Notes: generated from the sequence alone by a model not told the origin. A stretch of 5,381 nucleotides of DNA from Thermoplasmata archaeon (GCA_021161135.1 JAGHBD010000005.1:1-5381); one strand, 5' to 3'. Shown: positions 1-4,718, counted from the first letter of the stretch. Translations and numbers: made by a program.

Positions 1-575
1 ATGTAGGCCTTGCCGGTCTCCCTGAACTTCAGGTCGCTTACCAGGTAGTGGTACCAAGTTATTATCGGGGTCTGCGGCTTTTCGTTTATCGTGAACCTTA
101 GGGCCTCAGTCAGCGGGCTGGTGGCCATCGTCCCCACGCCGAATATGACGTGGAGCGCGTTCCCGCCGATCTTCACCGGGTTGCCGCTCGTCCCGTATAG
201 TCCACCGATTCCCCTCGTCCCGCTGTCTATCAAGTAGGTTGGCGAGTCAGCCGTTATGGGCCTCTGCTTGTCCCAGTCCGACCCTATGCCGAAGTAGGCA
301 GCCCTCGGCACGACCATCCCGAACTCGTGGCTGTCGGGGTGCTCCCCGCCGAAGTGCTGCTTGAACTGCGCCTTCGCCGCCTTGGCGCCGACCCTGATGG
401 TCGCGACGTTCCTCTCGTAGAGGGTGGCGAATCTCCTCTCCTTGTAGTAGAGGACGAACTGGCGCTCGAAGCTACCGGTGAACTTCGTGTACTCGTCGGA
501 GGTCTCGAAATCGCTTATCTCGACGCCCAGCTTCGCGGCTAACTCCCTATCCTGTGCGGCGTATGGGTCCGCCAT
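1..575 (-). CDS. Hypothetical protein, 3' end beyond window (possible virion protein)
   Basis: The reading frame opens at an ATG (573-575) and continues without a stop for 191 codons to the window edge, so the C-terminus is missing. I do not recognise the family. The N-terminal part (about residues 1-75) is charged and probably helical, with Lys/Arg/Ala-rich stretches near residues 44-72. From about residue 87 the composition changes to Gly/Thr/Val/Tyr-rich segments (GIGGLYGTSG at 122-131, IFGVG at 144-148, IITWYHYLV at 171-179), which suggests beta-strands and loops. No signal peptide or clear membrane span is visible. A TATA element at 609-616 lies about 37 bases upstream of the ATG, predicting a leader of roughly 11 bases without a strong Shine-Dalgarno site. 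It diverges from the RHH gene at 639, a plausible regulator. A structural (capsid or coat) role is only a guess from composition and the virus-like context. Codon usage (AGG, ATA, GAG, AAG) matches the other genes. Confidence 0.8.
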   Translation of the reverse strand, partial: MADPYAAQDRELAAKLGVEISDFETSDEYTKFTGSFERQFVLYYKERRFATLYERNVATIRVGAKAAKAQFKQHFGGEHPDSHEFGMVVPRAAYFGIGSDWDKQRPITADSPTYLIDSGTRGIGGLYGTSGNPVKIGGNALHVIFGVGTMATSPLTEALRFTINEKPQTPIITWYHYLVSDLKFRETGKAY

Positions 576-604
576 CTTTCCCACTCGGGAGAGAGGCGTC
601 CGGT

Positions 605-620
605 AAAGTATTTAAGGTTT
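605..620. promoter_or_regulatory. Bidirectional archaeal BRE/TATA promoter between divergent genes
   Basis: On the + strand GTAAAG followed by TATTTAAG (core 609-616) forms a BRE/TATA box centred 26.5 bases before the GTG at 639, so that mRNA should be leaderless. On the - strand the same bases read AAACC then TTAAATA, centred about 37 bases before the ATG at 575. One TATA element appears to serve both directions. An autoregulatory operator for the RHH protein would be expected here, but I see no clear repeat. Confidence 0.65.
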
Positions 621-638
621 GGCGAGACCGTTATTACT

Positions 639-1061
639 GTGGATGCGGCGAAGGTATTGCTTGAGCGTTCGGGCTTCTCCGGCGTGAGGCGCGTCGGGGG
701 CAACTTGTACTCCGCGAGGCTCGGGGATAAAGAGGTCTACGTCCTGTTGAAGGAGAGGAAGGATGGCGGCTTCACGATCCGCAAGTCCAGACTTGAGGAA
801 CTGTCGAGGCTGGGAGAGGTCTACGTGTTGCTCCTCAGATGGAAGGTCCTGCCGCTCGCCGAGGCGGTCAAAAGAAGGCTGCTGAAGGTCTACTCGCCGC
901 CCCACCTGCCGAGGAGGAGAGGAACCCGCGTCAGGGTCTCGCTGAGCCTGAGAAGGGACACGCTAGAACTGATAGATAGAGCTAGGGGAGATATGAGCAG
1001 GAGTAGATTCGTCGAGCGCACGCTCAGGCTCTGGCTCGGCGCGGGAGACTGGGAGGTCTAG
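639..1061 (+). CDS. RHH (CopG/Arc-type) transcriptional regulator with an N-terminal nuclease-like domain
   Basis: This 140-aa protein starts with GTG at 639, chosen because the TATA box is 26.5 bases upstream, giving a leaderless mRNA. The C-terminal region (about 97-134) is a ribbon-helix-helix DNA-binding domain: a beta-strand RVRVSLSL, helix A RDTLELIDRARG, a turn, then helix B SRSRFVERTLRLWL. RHH proteins dimerise and insert the paired strands into the DNA major groove, usually to repress. The N-terminal 85 residues are separate and end in a basic linker (LPRRRGTR). Their order of helix, strand, strand (KEVYVLLKER), helix (RLEELSRLG), strand (EVYVLLLRW) resembles the core of PD-(D/E)XK nucleases such as archaeal Holliday-junction resolvases. 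The acidic residue of E-x-K would be Leu36, however, with only Lys38 kept, so it would be inactive. That part is inference. The gene diverges from the gene at 575 and overlaps the convergent gene by 4 bp at CTAG. Confidence 0.85.
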   Translation: MDAAKVLLERSGFSGVRRVGGNLYSARLGDKEVYVLLKERKDGGFTIRKSRLEELSRLGEVYVLLLRWKVLPLAEAVKRRLLKVYSPPHLPRRRGTRVRVSLSLRRDTLELIDRARGDMSRSRFVERTLRLWLGAGDWEV

Positions 1062-1423
1062 CCTATCTCTATGTCCACGGGCCCGGTCTCGGTGTAGACT
1101 ATCTTGCTCTGCGGGGCCGCTGGCGTCCCCGAGACCGGGATGAGCTCGACCCTGCCGGCCGGAGCCGCGGCGACGAGCTCCTCTATGACCTCGACGACCT
1201 TGGGCACCAAGTAGACGCCAGCGCCGACCAAGATGTTCTCGGCGATGTCGCCCATCCTGATCCCGAACGGCAATAGGACGGCGGCGAGGCCGGCAAATGT
1301 CTTCACTGCGTTCAGCTCGAGGGTCCCGAGCTTGGTGGACAAGGTCCTGTCTAGCAAATAGTCTATCCCCTTCCCAACAAACCCTCCCGCGACAAGCGAA
1401 CCGACAGTTCTCGTGGTCGCCAT
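1058..1423 (-). CDS. Possible nested short form: 121-aa hydrophobic protein from an internal start
   Basis: Within the 279-codon frame, an in-frame ATG (1421-1423, Met159) is preceded by GAGGAGAG and, about 36 bases upstream, by the promoter-like AAACCTTATAAGC (1454-1466). The predicted product begins MATTRTVGSLVAGG and contains only the moderately hydrophobic C-terminal region and the Ala/Pro-rich tail. TATA-to-ATG spacing is the same as for the genes at 575 and 2248, which also seem to have leaders of about 10 bases. It may be an extra product of the same gene, or the trace of a fusion of two genes. The second ATG at 1433-1435 (Met155) is less likely, being only 23.5 bases from the TATA centre. 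Confidence 0.4.
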   Translation of the reverse strand: MATTRTVGSLVAGGFVGKGIDYLLDRTLSTKLGTLELNAVKTFAGLAAVLLPFGIRMGDIAENILVGAGVYLVPKVVEVIEELVAAAPAGRVELIPVSGTPAAPQSKIVYTETGPVDIEIG

Positions 1424-1897
1424 CTCTCCTCGCATAATTCTCTGTCTCGGGACGCTTATAAGGTTTATCCCCGCGGGCTTGCCAGAAAACTCTCCCAGCG
1501 GCAACCCAGTCCTGCACCACGCACACCTCGACACACCAGCCAGGATCTTCTCGGCGAACTCCCGCGAATACTTCGCCTTGGGCAGCCAGAGCCTCCTCAT
1601 CCACACCCTGTTGTCCTTGATGCCGAGCTCCATTATCCCGCCGACGGCCGGGGCGGTCCCCCAGCTCTGCGCCTCGAGGTGGTGCTCTATGACCCAGTAG
1701 TCGTCCTCCTCCCTCAGCACGGGCTCGACGGCCTTGGCCTCCTCTTGGACGGCCCTCTCGGCGGGCCTCTTCTTCTCCTCCTTCTTTTTGAGGACGAACT
1801 CGTGGATTATGACCGCTGATACCACGCTGGTGACTATGCTTAAGAGCGATGTCGCGATGAGCTGCTGCCAGTTGACGCCCTCCTCGTCGCCCGGCAT
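1058..1897 (-). CDS. Hypothetical membrane protein, 279 aa
   Basis: I do not recognise this protein. It has a hydrophobic segment at about residues 12-36 (long enough to span the membrane), followed at once by a Lys/Glu-rich stretch (KKKEEKKR at 37-44), which suggests the following part faces the cytoplasm or virion interior. A soluble region (about 60-155) has HH at 72-73 and a CAWC pair (Cys125, Cys128), a possible metal or disulfide site. The C-terminal part (about 163-240) has further moderately hydrophobic stretches near 165-176, 199-212 and 222-235, then an Ala/Pro-rich tail. The ATG at 1897 was chosen because a TATA box (1922-1929) lies 28.5 bases upstream, predicting a leaderless mRNA. 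Its stop shares CTAG with the + strand RHH gene. A BRE/TATA motif and second start lie inside the frame (see nested CDS). A virion-membrane role is conceivable but unproven. Confidence 0.8.
   Translation of the reverse strand: MPGDEEGVNWQQLIATSLLSIVTSVVSAVIIHEFVLKKKEEKKRPAERAVQEEAKAVEPVLREEDDYWVIEHHLEAQSWGTAPAVGGIMELGIKDNRVWMRRLWLPKAKYSREFAEKILAGVSRCAWCRTGLPLGEFSGKPAGINLISVPRQRIMRGEMATTRTVGSLVAGGFVGKGIDYLLDRTLSTKLGTLELNAVKTFAGLAAVLLPFGIRMGDIAENILVGAGVYLVPKVVEVIEELVAAAPAGRVELIPVSGTPAAPQSKIVYTETGPVDIEIG
1454..1466 (-). promoter_or_regulatory. Internal BRE/TATA-like promoter inside the 279-aa gene
   Basis: On the minus strand this reads AAACCTTATAAGC, closely matching the other minus-strand promoters here (AAACCTTAAATAC near 614, GAAACCCTTATATT near 3522, GAAACCTTTTTATC near 4891). 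It is AT-rich within GC-rich coding DNA. Predicted initiation about 26 bases downstream, near 1432, would give a leader of about 9 bases before the ATG at 1423. Confidence 0.45.
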
Positions 1898-1919
1898 CCA
1901 AGATAGAGTTGGATGAGCC

Positions 1920-1931
1920 CAGATTTAAGTC
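1920..1931 (-). promoter_or_regulatory. TATA promoter for the 279-aa membrane protein gene
   Basis: The minus strand reads AGACTTAAATCT; the core CTTAAATC (1922-1929) is centred 28.5 bases upstream of the ATG at 1897. That spacing predicts a leaderless transcript. The motif is nearly palindromic and lies in the 84-bp gap after the 1982-2248 gene. Confidence 0.55.
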
Positions 1932-1935
1932 TCTC

Positions 1936-1972
1936 AGAAAAAGGGGGAGAGGAGGTGGGAGGCCGGAAGGCC
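1936..1972 (-). terminator. Pyrimidine-rich terminator-like tract after the 1982-2248 gene
   Basis: Read on the minus strand just past the stop at 1982, a short GGCC-TTCC-GGCC stem-loop (1961-1972) is followed by an almost pure pyrimidine tract ending in CCCCC then TTTTT (T5 at 1938-1942). Archaeal RNA polymerase commonly stops at T-runs. The 4-bp stem is weak, so the T-run and pyrimidine tract are the main evidence. It sits directly before the promoter of the next gene. Confidence 0.4.
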
Positions 1973-1981
1973 GCGCGAGCT

Positions 1982-2248
1982 TTAGACCCTCTTTGGATAT
2001 GGGTTCTTGGCTGCGCACTCCCTGCTGACCCTGGCGAGCTCGGCCCTGACGGCGAGCCTGTCTGGGAAGGTCTTGCCCGCCATCGCAGACCTCACACAGC
2101 TCTTGTGCCAGAGCAGCCTGGGCGAGGTCTGGACGGCGGTGTGCTTCCTCACGTAAGCGGGTTGCTTGATCCCCTTGGCGTCGGGCGATGGATCAACTGG
2201 TACCGTCAGCGCGGCCTTTTGGATCATCCTCAACGCGGACTTTCCCAT
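1982..2248 (-). CDS. Hypothetical small basic protein, 88 aa
   Basis: I do not recognise it. The 88 residues are basic and include two cysteines (in HKSCVRSAM and SRECAAKN) and several Lys/Arg spread along the length. The N-terminus (residues 1-14) could be a short amphipathic helix and the second half (about 44-80) looks mainly helical. There is no membrane span. The ATG at 2248 is supported by GGTG (2255-2258 on the + strand as CACC) with a 6-base spacer. A TATA element at 2279-2289 lies 36.5 bases upstream, predicting a short leader holding that ribosome site. It diverges from the RHH gene at 2313, sharing the TATA element, so it may be that regulator's target. A terminator-like tract follows. 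The basic charge would suit nucleic-acid or virion packaging, but that is a guess. Confidence 0.7.
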   Translation of the reverse strand: MGKSALRMIQKAALTVPVDPSPDAKGIKQPAYVRKHTAVQTSPRLLWHKSCVRSAMAGKTFPDRLAVRAELARVSRECAAKNPYPKRV

Positions 2249-2278
2249 GCTCTACACCGAGAGGGAGGGCTACGGGAC

Positions 2279-2289
2279 AATATATAAAG
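2279..2289. promoter_or_regulatory. Bidirectional TATA box between divergent genes
   Basis: AATATATAAAG on the + strand (TATATAAA centred at 2284.5) is 28.5 bases before the GTG at 2313 (leaderless). On the minus strand, CTTTATATATT is 36.5 bases before the ATG at 2248, with a GGTG ribosome site in between. Short direct repeats TACACC (2253-2258 and 2296-2301) and TCTACA (2251-2256 and 2304-2309) flank it and might be regulator half-sites, though they could be chance. Confidence 0.65.
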
Positions 2290-2312
2290 CATCCTTACAC
2301 CTCTTCTACAAT

Positions 2313-2579
2313 GTGAAAAAAGAATACAAGACCGTGAAGATCGAGGCCGCGAACTACGAGCGCCTGATCCGGATAAAGGGCTTCTTGGAACAGAAGATGG
2401 GCCAGACGTTCAGCCTGAACGACGTGATCGAGACCCTGCTCGACCTATACGATGAGGTGGGCGGCGAGTACTTCGCGACCCCGATGGAGGACCTCGGGTT
2501 CTATTACGTGCGGGGCACCTCCGGACGTGTTCCCAGAGCCAAGCGGGGGAGTACCAGCGCCCGCAGTAGGGGCACTTAA
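2313..2579 (+). CDS. RHH transcriptional regulator, 88 aa
   Basis: A compact DNA-binding protein. The strand YKTVKIEA (about 5-12), helix A NYERLIRIKGFLEQKMG (about 14-30) and helix B SLNDVIETLLDLYDEVG (about 34-50) form a ribbon-helix-helix domain of the kind common in archaeal viruses and plasmids. A basic, probably unfolded tail follows (many Arg, Lys, Ser and Gly from about residue 67). The GTG at 2313 is chosen as start because it is 28.5 bases after the TATA centre. The open frame extends upstream to 2166, but that part lies across the promoter and antisense to another gene and should not be translated. The ATG at 2311 is followed directly by TGA. It probably represses its own promoter and the divergent 88-aa gene (inference from layout). 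Its TAA overlaps the stop of the convergent gene by 4 bp at TTAA. Confidence 0.85.
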   Translation: MKKEYKTVKIEAANYERLIRIKGFLEQKMGQTFSLNDVIETLLDLYDEVGGEYFATPMEDLGFYYVRGTSGRVPRAKRGSTSARSRGT

Positions 2580-3046
2580 TCGCCGGATTCCCGCTCTTGT
2601 ACCTCTTCCCCAGCTTTTGTCTCCTCCTTCGGCACCACCTTCCAGCACTCGGCGTTCACGACCTCGACCGCCGGCTCGCCGACCCTATCCTTGACGAGCC
2701 TCACCTCCCCGCCCTTGGCTATGCACGCCTCGACGAAGCCGGCGAAGCTGTTCAGCCGCTTCTTGGCGTCCTCCAAGACCTCTGGGGACATCTGGGGAGG
2801 GAGGCTGAGCGTCATCTTGTCGATCATCGTCTGCTCCACGTCCTCGAGCTCTATCTTCACGGGCTCCTCCTCGCCCTTGTAGATGCACTTGACGTCTATC
2901 GTGTCGCTGCCGGTCTTCTCGACGTAGGCCTGCCCGCCCGCCTCGGCGCACTTCTCCATGAGCTCCTTCGCCCTCTCGATGCTCCTCTTCAGCTCCTCCA
3001 GCGACCCGTTCACGACGATCTTCTCCCTTCCGGTCCTGAGGGACAC
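2576..3046 (-). CDS. Hypothetical protein with internal duplication and paired cysteines, 156 aa
   Basis: No family is recognised. The protein appears to consist of two related halves. Half one has S15-x-E-x-L, a helix, E31-x-C33-x-x-x-G37-G38, two strands and C54. Half two has S87-x-E-x-L, a helix, E106-x-C108-x-x-x-G112-G113, two strands and C134. A Met/Leu-rich linker lies between, and the last 18 residues are a Glu/Lys-rich tail. No membrane span is visible, so it is probably cytoplasmic. The start is GTG at 3046, which directly abuts the TAG of the preceding gene, with GAGGTG just upstream as ribosome site. Translational coupling is likely. It is the last gene of the transcription unit that starts near 3493. 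Its TAA shares TTAA with the convergent RHH gene. Confidence 0.8.
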   Translation of the reverse strand: MSLRTGREKIVVNGSLEELKRSIERAKELMEKCAEAGGQAYVEKTGSDTIDVKCIYKGEEEPVKIELEDVEQTMIDKMTLSLPPQMSPEVLEDAKKRLNSFAGFVEACIAKGGEVRLVKDRVGEPAVEVVNAECWKVVPKEETKAGEEVQERESGD

Positions 3047-3277
3047 CTACTCCACCTCCCTCTCCTCCCTCCACTCCGCTATCTCGTCGAGGAGCGGGTG
3101 GGCCTTCTCCGGCGTCACCCTCTTATATTCCTCGATCAGCTCCTCCACGGTCTTTATCTCGCCGGAGTTAACCTTCTCCATGACCAGGTCGCACTTCGCC
3201 CTCTCGGCGTTCTGGATGCAGACCTCGTAGGCCACGTAGATCACGGCCGCGTTGTCGCACAGCGGGCACTCCGTCAA
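3047..3277 (-). CDS. Hypothetical Cys-rich (possible zinc-binding) protein, 76 aa, TTG start
   Basis: The N-terminus has CPLC (Cys4, Cys7), then Cys20 and Cys29, a C-x2-C-x12-C-x8-C arrangement that could bind zinc. The rest is strongly helical and acidic, with EELIEEYKRV (45-54) and EIAEWREEREVE at the C-terminus. There is no membrane span. The frame is also open from a GTG at 3286, but that GTG lies inside GGAGGTG (3284-3290), a near-perfect ribosome site. A 6-base spacer after it leads to TTG at 3277, so TTG is the better start. The upstream gene ends at 3291, one base before the ribosome site, and the next gene begins directly after this stop, so the three genes are co-transcribed. It could be a small DNA- or protein-binding factor, but the function is unknown. 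Confidence 0.75.
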   Translation of the reverse strand: MTECPLCDNAAVIYVAYEVCIQNAERAKCDLVMEKVNSGEIKTVEELIEEYKRVTPEKAHPLLDEIAEWREEREVE

Positions 3278-3283
3278 GGGCCC

Positions 3284-3290
3284 CACCTCC
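3284..3290 (-). promoter_or_regulatory. Ribosome binding site GGAGGTG that decides a TTG start
   Basis: The minus strand reads GGAGGTG, complementary to the archaeal 16S 3' end. With a 6-base spacer (GGGCCC) it points to TTG at 3277. The in-frame GTG at 3286 is part of this site and so unlikely to be the start. Confidence 0.7.
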
Positions 3291-3491
3291 CTAGACCGGG
3301 ATGCCGTACTTCCTGAGGCAGGAGATCTTCGCCTCGGCCCATGCCCGCTTCATGGCCCTGCTGAAAGAGATCCTCTCTTGCTGCATGAGCTGGTGGGCCC
3401 TCCTCATGACGAAGCTCCTTATCCCCCTGAAGGAGCTGCACATCTCCGGCGTGAGCTCGAGCGCCATCTCCCCGGGCTTCTCCTCGCTCAT
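3291..3491 (-). CDS. Hypothetical small helical protein, 66 aa
   Basis: I do not recognise the family with confidence. The protein is almost entirely helical. An acidic N-terminal end (about 1-16) is followed by a basic middle (RGIRSFVMRRAHQLMQQER, 22-40) and then SFSRAMKRAWAEAK (42-55), an amphipathic motif resembling one seen in small phage-encoded proteins. Two cysteines (18, 58) are present. The ATG at 3491 lies 29.5 bases from the TATA centre near 3520, predicting a leader of 0-2 bases. GGTGAG touches the ATG but is too close to act as a normal ribosome site. It is the first gene of a three-gene unit and should be well expressed given the strong promoter. Net positive charge in the helices might suit DNA binding, which is inference only. 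Confidence 0.75.
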   Translation of the reverse strand: MSEEKPGEMALELTPEMCSSFRGIRSFVMRRAHQLMQQERISFSRAMKRAWAEAKISCLRKYGIPV

Positions 3492-3502
3492 CTCACCATA
3501 GG

Positions 3503-3512
3503 CTTGCGCAAG
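3503..3512. repeat. 10-bp perfect palindrome CTTGCGCAAG, operator candidate
   Basis: CTTGCGCAAG is its own reverse complement. It sits between the TATA box (3517-3524) and the predicted transcription start (about 3493) of the three-gene unit. A dimeric protein bound here would block polymerase recruitment or escape. RHH dimers often bind such palindromes. No second copy was noticed in the window. Confidence 0.35.
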
Positions 3513-3516
3513 AAAA

Positions 3517-3530
3517 AATATAAGGGTTTC
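3517..3530 (-). promoter_or_regulatory. Strong BRE/TATA promoter for the three-gene unit at 3491-2576
   Basis: The minus strand reads GAAACCCTTATATT, a BRE followed by a TATA box (3517-3524), centred 29.5 bases upstream of the ATG at 3491. It begins at the very stop codon of the gene before it (TGA, 3529-3531). A run of six T on the minus strand (3513-3518) follows and could also end upstream transcripts. Confidence 0.7.
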
Positions 3531-3783
3531 AGGAGATGTAGTCGGGGATCTCCAGAACCTTCTTCAGCAGCCTCCCGTATTCCTCGGCGCTCACGGCGTG
3601 GTGGATCGCCAGGTCCTCGTCGTCGGTCAAGAGGACCGACACGATGACGTAGACGTCCTTCACCCTCCCCGTGATCACCTGGTAGATCGCCTTCTGCCTT
3701 ATGGGCTCGTTCTCCTTGATCATTATCTCGACGACCTTCTTCAGCGCCTTTGCCAATTTCTTCTCCGCCTTCCTCACCACCAA
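3529..3783 (-). CDS. Hypothetical protein downstream of the primase, about 84 aa
   Basis: No family recognised. The N-terminal third is a Lys-rich helix (KAEKKLAKALKKVVEIM). Then comes IRQKAIYQVITGRVKDVY, a hydrophobic strand VIVSVLL, an acidic turn TDDEDL, and a C-terminal helix (SAEEYGRLLKKVLEI). The layout could be a small winged-helix-like or alpha/beta fold, but this is not certain. Start choice is open: TTG 3783, GTG 3780 or GTG 3777. All lie after GGAGG in the end of the primase gene, and GTG 3780 has the best spacer (7 bases). The overlap with the primase (stop at 3774) indicates translational coupling and the same operon, so a helper role in replication is possible. Confidence 0.75.
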   Translation of the reverse strand: MVVRKAEKKLAKALKKVVEIMIKENEPIRQKAIYQVITGRVKDVYVIVSVLLTDDEDLAIHHAVSAEEYGRLLKKVLEIPDYIS

Positions 3784-4718
3784 TCATCCTCCCCTATCGG
3801 CCTCAGCGGCCTTATATTGCACTTGGCCCGGTTGCAACCGAACTGGCGGAGGCTCTGACAGCCGTAGAGGTATCCGTGCTTGAGGACGCTCTCGAAGGCG
3901 GCCCGCACCTCGCGCTCCGGGAGCGGCGGCCTGTTCCTGGCGTTCCACTCCAGGAGCTTCCTCAGGACGGTCTCCGGCCTCAGCCTCCTGAAGTGGAGGA
4001 GGTAGCTCGCCAACCTCACGCACCCCTCGTTCCTCATCCCCATGGGCAAGCCCTTGAGGATGAACTGTATGCAGGGCGGGGGCTTGCCCCTGTAGGGCTT
4101 GCCCGCCAGCAGTCCGTGGAGGTCGAGGAGCCTGTCGCCGGTCTGGGAGTCGTAGGCGGTCGAGATCTCCACGCCCAGCTTTTCGCCGACCTTCCTCGGC
4201 AGCGCCGTCGGGAGGTAGTCGGTGATCGTGACGACCTCCTCGGGGCACCCGGGGAGGAACTCGTAGCGCCCGACCTCCCCGGTCCGCTTGTTTATCGCCT
4301 CGCTGGGCGGGGCCAGTATGTATCTCCCGACCCCCCTGACCTCCACGATGGTCTTGCCCCGGGCCGAGATGTTGAAGCTCGGGCACGGCGCCTTGGTCCT
4401 GAGGTAGATGTGGTATCCGCCGCTCGGCGTCCTGGCGACCAGGGTCCGCTCGGCGAACTTCTCCACGTCGAAGACCTCCAGCGACTCTGGGGCCTCGTAG
4501 CAGTCGAGGTCGAGGACGACCAGGTTGTCGGAGACGCCACCGCAGACTATCCCGACGTTGTATCCCCTCTCCCAGAGCCCGATCCACCTGGAGATCTCCT
4601 CGTCGGTCGGCCTCCTCTCCTGATACTCCTTCCACTTGACGGCGGCCCTCTTCGACCTCGGCCTTATGGGGATCAGGGAGAAGCCGAGGGAGAGGTAGAG
4701 GTCTATGTAGTCTAGTAT
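3774..4718 (-). CDS. Primase-polymerase (archaeo-eukaryotic primase superfamily, prim-pol) with C-terminal helical/Cys domain
   Basis: A prim-pol domain is clear. Counting from Ile at 4718 as residue 1, GFSLIPI (12-18) is followed by motif I LDLD (Asp70, Asp72, metal-binding), motif II TPSGGYH (His103, nucleotide-binding), and motif III VEVRG with Glu126, then RYILAPPS. Such enzymes make RNA/DNA primers and extend them in plasmid and virus replication. The C-terminal part (about 229-280) resembles the PriCT helical domain (RNEGCVRLASYLL, then LEWNARNRPPLPEREV). It ends with Cys287, Cys295 and Cys300, a likely metal site. There is no helicase domain, so at about 314 aa this is a minimal form. 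The frame is open upstream to GTG 4874, but that start precedes the predicted transcript start and the extra 52 residues read like out-of-frame translation. No ATG, GTG or TTG exists between the conserved region and that point. The given start (ATA) is provisional. It overlaps genes on both sides. Confidence 0.85.
   Translation of the reverse strand: MLDYIDLYLSLGFSLIPIRPRSKRAAVKWKEYQERRPTDEEISRWIGLWERGYNVGIVCGGVSDNLVVLDLDCYEAPESLEVFDVEKFAERTLVARTPSGGYHIYLRTKAPCPSFNISARGKTIVEVRGVGRYILAPPSEAINKRTGEVGRYEFLPGCPEEVVTITDYLPTALPRKVGEKLGVEISTAYDSQTGDRLLDLHGLLAGKPYRGKPPPCIQFILKGLPMGMRNEGCVRLASYLLHFRRLRPETVLRKLLEWNARNRPPLPEREVRAAFESVLKHGYLYGCQSLRQFGCNRAKCNIRPLRPIGEDDWW

Noticed and set aside
601..630. 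CGGT/ACCG inverted repeat flanking the TATA element
   Set aside because: Only four bases per arm with a wide gap; expected by chance.
963..2018. 351-codon minus-strand open frame
   Set aside because: It is a shadow of the 279-aa gene in another frame, with Arg/Gly/Glu-rich low-complexity translation, and crosses the promoter and intergenic region at 1898-1981.
2166..2312. Upstream extension of the second RHH gene
   Set aside because: It would run across the TATA box and antisense to the 88-aa gene; the leaderless GTG at 2313 fits the promoter and the RHH domain start.
2597..3316. 239-codon + strand open frame
   Set aside because: Antisense to two well-supported minus-strand genes; Leu/His/Asp-rich translation is typical of an antisense shadow.
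3784..4635. 283-codon minus-strand frame within the primase
   Set aside because: Another frame of the primase gene; the product is Arg/Gly/Pro-rich with no recognisable motif.
3750..4715. 321-codon + strand open frame antisense to the primase
   Set aside because: It is a long open frame caused by GC-rich codon bias of the opposite strand; the translation is Leu/Pro/Asp/Val-rich without domains, and the primase motifs are on the other strand.
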